A DNA stretch of 28,854 nt, taken from positions 260 through 29,113 of the forward strand of contig DJKX01000056.1 in NCBI GenBank assembly GCA_002436185.1. Reading direction: 5' to 3'. Each line of letters begins with the position of its first letter. The stretch's first letter is position 1. This document shows, in pieces, positions 24,947 through 28,854 of this stretch. The notes under the pieces are model-generated. The model did no database searches and had not been told where the DNA came from. It saw nothing but the letters and a program-made list of their open reading frames with translations. This stretch comes from Fidelibacterota bacterium UBA6531 (GTDB lineage: Bacteria > Fidelibacterota > Marinisomatia > Marinisomatales > TCS55). The position numbers and the translations under genes were made by a program.

Positions 24947-25642
24947 CAAACTCCAACTATAATTCTAAAACGATTTCCCTATAGCGATACAAGTGTTATT
25001 GCCCATGGCTTTACACGGGACTACGGAAAAATCAGTATAATGGTCCGCGGTGCACAGCGTAAAAAATCTCCCCGAAGTGCTTATTTTCAACCGGCTAATT
25101 ACTTGGAAACACTATTTTATTATAAGCCAAACAGAGACATGCATACCTTATCTAAAGTCAGCTTTATAAAGAACTGGATTCGGTTTCAGGATAACCTGAA
25201 ACCGTTATCCTATGCCTTGGCTACTGTAGAACTGGTTGATAAAACAGTTACGGACCATGATCCCCATGAAGAATTATTTGATGAATTGGTAGCTGCATTA
25301 TCATTTTTCCATGATGGAGAAAAATATTTCAATTTATGTTTCTGGTATTTTGAATTACGCTTGTTAAAATTATTAGGATTTCAACCTCATTTACCGGAAA
25401 GAGAATTTCCCGGTATGGTGTTACCCGATCCGAACGGTGGACCCAACAGTCGCACTATTCTTGAATATCTCATCCACGCAAATATTTATGACTCATCTTT
25501 TCTGCCAGATTTATCCAATCAAATTGTAACGGCAAAGGACAGGCATGTTATAGGCAATTATATTACCGCAAATCTGGAATATCATTTTGATACCTGCCGA
25601 AACATGAAATCATTAAATGTACTAAGACAACTCCTTGCTTGA
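24938..25642 (+). CDS. recO: DNA repair protein RecO
   Basis: A 234-residue protein of the RecFOR recombination mediator system, which helps load RecA on SSB-coated single-stranded DNA. The start is a TTG, the only one possible between an in-frame stop at 24929 and the conserved N-terminus. Residues about 1-80 form the OB fold (TPTIILKRFPYSDTSVIAHG, GKISIMVRGAQRKKS, SAYFQPANYLETLFYYK), and a helical C-domain follows (LATVELVDKTVTDHDPHEEL, YFELRLLKLLGFQPHL). The paired CxxC zinc finger of Deinococcus-type RecO is absent, as it is in E. coli RecO. The start lies 13 bp after proS, so it is probably co-transcribed. No Shine-Dalgarno sequence is visible. Confidence 0.88.
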   Translation: MIVQTPTIILKRFPYSDTSVIAHGFTRDYGKISIMVRGAQRKKSPRSAYFQPANYLETLFYYKPNRDMHTLSKVSFIKNWIRFQDNLKPLSYALATVELVDKTVTDHDPHEELFDELVAALSFFHDGEKYFNLCFWYFELRLLKLLGFQPHLPEREFPGMVLPDPNGGPNSRTILEYLIHANIYDSSFLPDLSNQIVTAKDRHVIGNYITANLEYHFDTCRNMKSLNVLRQLLA

Positions 25643-25643
25643 A

Positions 25644-26513
25644 ATGAATAGTAAGATAATAAAAGGACGCTTATGTAAAAAAGAGGAGAAATCTTTTATA
25701 GATAGCTCCGGTGAACCTTTTTTTGAAGATAGATTAATTTGGGAAGGATACATCACACACTGGTTAGGTCAAAATGTGTGTGCTCGTGAATTACCGCAAT
25801 TGGATTATAAGACCGATCAGCCCATTATTATTATGTGGCCAGATGAGTCTCCACCCAGTGAACCAGTTGTTGATTTTTATTATAATGAACGACTGGTGAA
25901 ATATCCCGCTTCGTTATTTGGCCATAATGCCATAAATATTAATGGCAATATTTACAATTTTTCACACTTGATGAATGAAAATGAAATCATAACACCGGAA
26001 GAATTTATTTACCGCCCGGCACTGGGTGAATTTGCCCCATCACCGGTCAATGGTAAATTTGAGATACTTGATGATGGTAGAGCTTATTATGATAAATTTG
26101 GTCGTAATTTTATGCGGTCAATCCATGTGCTGAGAATCAGAGGCATGGATACAGAACGATTAAGCAGTATATTAAATGAAGAATTAGATATTATTCATAA
26201 TACACCTGTTAATCCCAAAAAACCGGAGAAATATGCAGATTTCAGTTTTTTTACCAGGAGTTGTTCAACAATAATCAGGGATGGCCTTATAAAATATGGT
26301 TTTAAAAATATCAATGGAATATTTCCGAGAGATTTGTTTGTGAGTACAGTTTATAACGTACATCAACAACAGGAAAATATGGGCATAGATCTGGAACTTT
26401 ATATCATGCCGCAATTAAAAGTGCCGGAAGCTCCATATTCAGTCATGACCCCCTTAATGAATATTAAACACCGCAATCAGCATAAAAAATTAATCGCCGC
26501 AGGATTGATATGA
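25644..26513 (+). CDS. Putative permuted papain-like (NlpC/P60 or LRAT-type) cytoplasmic protein
   Basis: A 289-residue protein with no signal peptide or membrane segment. The ATG at 25644 follows the recO stop by one base; an in-frame TTG at 25635 is less likely. I do not recognise a named family. Two segments have the spacing and look of circularly permuted papain-like hydrolases (YiiX, LRAT or DUF4105-like): SLFGHNAININGNIYNFSH with His94, and YADFSFFTRSCSTIIRDGLI with Cys207. The latter matches the 'Y-x-F-nNCst' strand/helix turn that carries the nucleophile in such folds. It ends in a basic tail (KHRNQHKKLIAAG). The function would be amide or thioester chemistry on lipid or peptide, but this is inference from motif shape. 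The stop overlaps the rhomboid start (ATGA). Confidence 0.45.
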   Translation: MNSKIIKGRLCKKEEKSFIDSSGEPFFEDRLIWEGYITHWLGQNVCARELPQLDYKTDQPIIIMWPDESPPSEPVVDFYYNERLVKYPASLFGHNAININGNIYNFSHLMNENEIITPEEFIYRPALGEFAPSPVNGKFEILDDGRAYYDKFGRNFMRSIHVLRIRGMDTERLSSILNEELDIIHNTPVNPKKPEKYADFSFFTRSCSTIIRDGLIKYGFKNINGIFPRDLFVSTVYNVHQQQENMGIDLELYIMPQLKVPEAPYSVMTPLMNIKHRNQHKKLIAAGLI

Positions 26514-27334
26514 GATACCAATTTCAATCTGAGCAGGGCAACATGTCTTTCAAACCAAAGATATTTACCGAAGCGATCAAAATTCTTATCGGGATTAATG
26601 CAGGATTATTCTTATTAAAGTTTATTTCACAAAGCCAGATTGATCTGGCCAGAATATTAGGATTATCCCCGAGTTCTGTCTGGCCTATGATCTGGCAGCC
26701 GGTGACTTATATGTTTATCCACGGCGACGTATTCCATGTGTTGATCAATATGTTTGTATTGTGGATGTTCGGCTCTGAAATGGAATCCATTTGGGGTCGT
26801 AAACAATTTTTACGTTACTATTTTCTAACGGGTGTTGGTTCAGGTCTCGTTTGGCTGTTATTTAATATAGGACAATCCTATTCTGTGCTAATCGGCGCAA
26901 GCGGTGCCATATACGGAATTTTGTTGGCGTATGGAATGATGTTTCCCAATCGCACTGTATACCTATATTTTATGATTCCCATTAAAGTGAAATGGTTTGT
27001 GATTTTTCTGGGAGCAGTTGCATTTTTATCTTCATTTAATAATCATTCCAACATCAGCCACATAACTCATTTATCCGGAATGGTAATCGGTTTTGCTTAT
27101 TTGCGTTACTACTGGCACTGGAAGGATATTCGTTTTTCTGTATATAAACAATTAAAAGAATTCAAGATATCGATTAAGGACAGAAAAAATCAAAACACGT
27201 TGAAAATGCAGCAACAGATTGATCACTTACTTGATAAAATTAATAAAACAGGTTATGATAATCTTACGGATGAAGAAAAGGATTTGCTTTATAAAGCGAG
27301 TAAAGATTTTTCAAAGGGAAGAAAAAAAGATTAA
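26510..27334 (+). CDS. Rhomboid-family intramembrane serine protease
   Basis: A 274-residue membrane protease that cuts transmembrane substrates. Six membrane segments lie between about residues 20 and 205. Key residues are present: His71 and Asn80 (YMFIHGDVFHVLINMFVLWM), the WGRKQFLRYYFLTG loop, nucleophile Ser131 in GASGAIYGILLAYG, and catalytic His187 in SHITHLSGMVIG. The soluble C-terminal tail (about residues 210-274) is charged and ends in a helical repeat (LLDKINKTGYDNLTDEEKDL), typical of FCB rhomboids. The ATG overlaps the previous stop. Another start at Met12 (MSFKPKIF) is possible. It converges on the exosortase operon with a 4-bp overlap of the stops. Confidence 0.92.
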   Translation: MRYQFQSEQGNMSFKPKIFTEAIKILIGINAGLFLLKFISQSQIDLARILGLSPSSVWPMIWQPVTYMFIHGDVFHVLINMFVLWMFGSEMESIWGRKQFLRYYFLTGVGSGLVWLLFNIGQSYSVLIGASGAIYGILLAYGMMFPNRTVYLYFMIPIKVKWFVIFLGAVAFLSSFNNHSNISHITHLSGMVIGFAYLRYYWHWKDIRFSVYKQLKEFKISIKDRKNQNTLKMQQQIDHLLDKINKTGYDNLTDEEKDLLYKASKDFSKGRKKD

Positions 27335-27825
27335 TTTTTTAACAGTTCATCTGCTTCCCTGACTGCTAGAATACCTAATATCAAAAACAATGCTTTATAC
27401 ACTTTTTCGTGAACATTTGTCAACGGCGCCAACCAAGTAAATCCGTAGATAATCCCAAAAGCTGCGATGGGAATAATTACAAATAACGCCAAATTATAAT
27501 TCCAAACAACCCGCCCTAATCGTTTGTTCTTTGTGGGCCAGATCATGGACATTGCAAGCCAGAAATAACCGTTGAAAGGAACTTCGATTTTTACTTGGGA
27601 AAATGAACCTGATACTGATGATAGAAAAAACTCATCCACTCCGGGAGATGATACGATTTCACTCTCAGATGTTATCAAGGAATCAAAAGCAGGTAGGATA
27701 AATTCTCGGACAGTAAAAGATTGAATTGGCCGAATAAATAATATATAAACTAGCCCGATGGCAATCAGGCTGATGAAAAGCTTCCGCCAGAAAAGATATC
27801 GGAATGATCGTTCATGGTGGTCCAT
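27331..27825 (-). CDS. Exosortase-linked membrane protein, unknown family
   Basis: A 164-residue protein encoded directly downstream of the exosortase. The ATG at 27825 is used; a GTG at 27834 adds three residues. Either way the reading frame overlaps the 3' end of the exosortase by about 60-70 bp, implying tight coupling. The topology is one N-terminal helix (FISLIAIGLVYILFIRPIQ), an extracytoplasmic stretch of about 60 residues with GYFWLAMSMIWPTKNK, and two C-terminal helices (LALFVIIPIAAFGIIYGFTW and YKALFLILGILAV). No catalytic motif was seen. Several FCB exosortases are known to have dedicated small membrane partners encoded next to them, so a partner role is the best inference. I cannot place it in a named family. 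Confidence 0.7.
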   Translation of the reverse strand: MDHHERSFRYLFWRKLFISLIAIGLVYILFIRPIQSFTVREFILPAFDSLITSESEIVSSPGVDEFFLSSVSGSFSQVKIEVPFNGYFWLAMSMIWPTKNKRLGRVVWNYNLALFVIIPIAAFGIIYGFTWLAPLTNVHEKVYKALFLILGILAVREADELLKN

Positions 27826-28307
27826 AGATACCACAATGTTAAAACAATTGGATAGAAAAAGACATAAGAACTATAATAGTGTACCGGATCCCAATATTGA
27901 GGGAAATACAAATTAGATAATGCAAAAAAAGCAATCCGAAATACATTGGCTGTAAATATTAATCCAATTCCACCTATGATGAACATGACTCTTTTTTTCA
28001 TATCACCGGAATACGCAATAATGAACCCGGCGTAAAGACCCAGTAAATCCATGCCATTGCAACCGTTTTGGATTTCCACACCTCTGTTACCGACACAGGC
28101 AATAAAGCGGTCAGCAGTCTCAATCTCCCAACCCAAAAACGTTAAACCGGCAGCCGCGAGTTTTACACCTGTGAAACTTAACCATGTGTCCAGTCTGCCA
28201 TCGGGCAAGACAACCAGATCATAAATCAATTGCCAAACGGCATATACTCCTCCTGCTTTCAGAAGAAATAGTGTTAGGGGAGAAAATTTATTTTTTATGT
28301 TAATCAA
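27765..28307 (-). CDS. Exosortase/archaeosortase family transpeptidase
   Basis: A 180-residue polytopic inner membrane protein, compact like the short exosortases of Bacteroidetes. The catalytic Cys is in VEIQNGCNGMDLLGLYAGF (Cys83), the Arg in FTANVFRIAFFAL (Arg124) and the His in WDPVHYYSSYVFF (His143), each at the edge of a membrane segment as in the exosortase fold. Exosortases cleave C-terminal PEP-CTERM-type signals and transfer the protein to another acceptor. The start is a TTG one base after the stop of the 58-residue gene, with AAGAAG just upstream; no other start precedes the first helix. The gene directly upstream encodes a protein with such a sorting signal, and the gene downstream encodes a membrane partner. 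The subfamily (XrtF- or XrtX-like) needs a profile search. Confidence 0.92.
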   Translation of the reverse strand: MINIKNKFSPLTLFLLKAGGVYAVWQLIYDLVVLPDGRLDTWLSFTGVKLAAAGLTFLGWEIETADRFIACVGNRGVEIQNGCNGMDLLGLYAGFIIAYSGDMKKRVMFIIGGIGLIFTANVFRIAFFALSNLYFPQYWDPVHYYSSYVFFYPIVLTLWYLWTTMNDHSDIFSGGSFSSA

Positions 28308-28308
28308 G

Positions 28309-28485
28309 TTACTTCTTGTGTTTATCTATCAATTTCTTCAACGCCATAGCACCACCGGCAGCCGCCAGAAGGCCAAGTCCGCCAATGGGCGCTTGGTCGG
28401 GTGCTCCGGGAAAAGTCGGCTGGGCAGTGATAAAAGTGATCAGGGGGAACAGCATTGCGATCAATTTTGGTAATTTATGTTTCAT
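28309..28485 (-). CDS. 58-residue secreted protein with PEP-CTERM-like sorting signal, likely exosortase substrate
   Basis: A very small intact gene starting at ATG 28485, with AGGAGA 7 nt upstream. Residues 1-22 are a signal peptide (basic MKHKLPK, hydrophobic LIAMLFPLITFITA, cleavage near AQ). Residues 23-32 are a short Pro-rich linker (PTFPGAPDQA). Residues 33-58 have the tripartite layout of exosortase sorting signals: a short motif PIGGLG, a hydrophobic helix (LLAAAGGAMAL) and a basic end (KKLIDKHKK). This closely resembles the 'PID-CTERM' type small proteins of Bacteroidetes. After signal peptide removal and exosortase cleavage only about ten residues would remain. The exosortase start follows after one base, so the pair is translationally coupled. 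It could alternatively be a small bitopic membrane protein, but the context argues for a sorting substrate. Confidence 0.82.
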   Translation of the reverse strand: MKHKLPKLIAMLFPLITFITAQPTFPGAPDQAPIGGLGLLAAAGGAMALKKLIDKHKK

Positions 28486-28499
28486 TCTGTTATCTCCTG

Positions 28500-28854
28500 C
28501 TACTTAATGTAGCTGATCTTCTGGTTAAAGGTTTGATTTCCCGCCTTCAGCTGTACGATATACAGACCGGATGACAGGTTCACAGGCTGCCACTGTAGCG
28601 TATGGGTCCCCGGGGCCAGCTGTTCATCCACTAGCGTGGCCACCAAACGGCCGGTAATGTCATATATCCGTAGTGACGCATTGCTATGTGTCTGTGCCGG
28701 AATATCAAAGGATATAGTGGTACTTGGGTTAAAAGGATTGGGATAAACCGGATGCAGAGTAAATTCTTTAGGTATCATATCGTCATTGGAAGTCAATGCG
28801 CTGTAGGCCACAGACAGGGTAAACCGGCTCTCTCCCACTTCAGGATAGATGTTT
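28500..28854 (-). CDS. T9SS type A sorting-domain protein (3' end only)
   Basis: The frame is open from the right edge to a TAG stop at 28500-28502, giving the last 117 or so residues of a larger protein; the codons before a GTG at 28838 are sense (NIYPEV). Residues from about 40 before the end of this fragment carry the T9SS C-terminal domain: FTLHPVYPNPFNPSTTISFD, SLRIYDITGRLVATLVDEQ, LSSGLYIVQLKA and a basic end (NQKISYIK). The preceding FTLSVAYSALTSNDDMIP is the usual linker. The start and function lie outside the window. It is followed after 14 bp by the 58-residue sorting-signal gene, so it probably shares the exosortase transcript. Confidence 0.85.
   Translation of the reverse strand, partial: NIYPEVGESRFTLSVAYSALTSNDDMIPKEFTLHPVYPNPFNPSTTISFDIPAQTHSNASLRIYDITGRLVATLVDEQLAPGTHTLQWQPVNLSSGLYIVQLKAGNQTFNQKISYIK

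Noticed and set aside
28316..28507. 63-residue plus-strand frame over the small exosortase substrate gene
   Set aside because: The minus strand of the same stretch has a good ribosome site, signal peptide and sorting tail. The plus-strand frame is its Pro/Ala-rich shadow.

Overview
The window looks like a chromosomal stretch of a Gram-negative bacterium of the Fibrobacteres-Chlorobi-Bacteroidetes superphylum. A Marinimicrobia (SAR406), Calditrichaeota or Ignavibacteria-like lineage fits best. The evidence is the type IX secretion (T9SS)-style C-terminal domains with the YPNPFNPST signature, the PorV/UPF0164-type barrel, the large TonB-dependent receptors (TBDRs) with carboxypeptidase-regulatory-like N-terminal domains, and the archaeal-type prolyl-tRNA synthetase usual in this group. 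The lineage call is inference from gene content. No rRNA, tRNA, insertion sequence, prophage or CRISPR array was seen.

Layout. (1) 1-4665 (+): end of an FtsX-type ABC permease, a LolA-like periplasmic protein, a TBDR and a beta-helix lipoprotein, tightly packed and probably one operon. (2) 4928-12717 (+): a triad of a very large TBDR, a large secreted protein with a T9SS-like C-terminus, and a PorV-like barrel; this resembles a surface capture/uptake or secretion module. (3) 12718-15234 (+): a leader with two mutually exclusive inverted repeats, a secreted T9SS type A protein and a strong terminator. (4) 15253-16539 (+): a parvulin-type prolyl isomerase lipoprotein, convergent with (5) 16516-22434 (-): a seven-gene overlapping envelope operon (read on the minus strand as CPBP protease, MgtE, GT2 glycosyltransferase, DUF3108-like protein, small membrane protein, AroQ-like protein, M23 peptidase lipoprotein). 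(6) 22633-24924: a divergent pair, a TrmH-type RNA methyltransferase (-) and proS (+). (7) 24938-27334 (+): recO, a permuted papain-like protein and a rhomboid protease. (8) 27331-28854 (-): the 3' end of a T9SS-domain protein, a 58-residue protein, an exosortase and a partner membrane protein.

The most interesting part is region 8. The 58-aa gene at 28309-28485 encodes a signal peptide, about ten extracytoplasmic residues and a PEP-CTERM-like tripartite sorting signal. It lies one base upstream of an exosortase that keeps the Cys/Arg/His triad. This looks like a self-contained exosortase with a dedicated micro-substrate, in the same operon as a T9SS-domain protein. The second point is the AroQ-family protein at 17646-18086, which has lost essentially every catalytic residue of type II dehydroquinases and sits in an envelope operon.

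Start codons were re-chosen in several genes where the longest frame begins upstream of the likely signal peptide or ribosome binding site. Functions beyond family level are inference.
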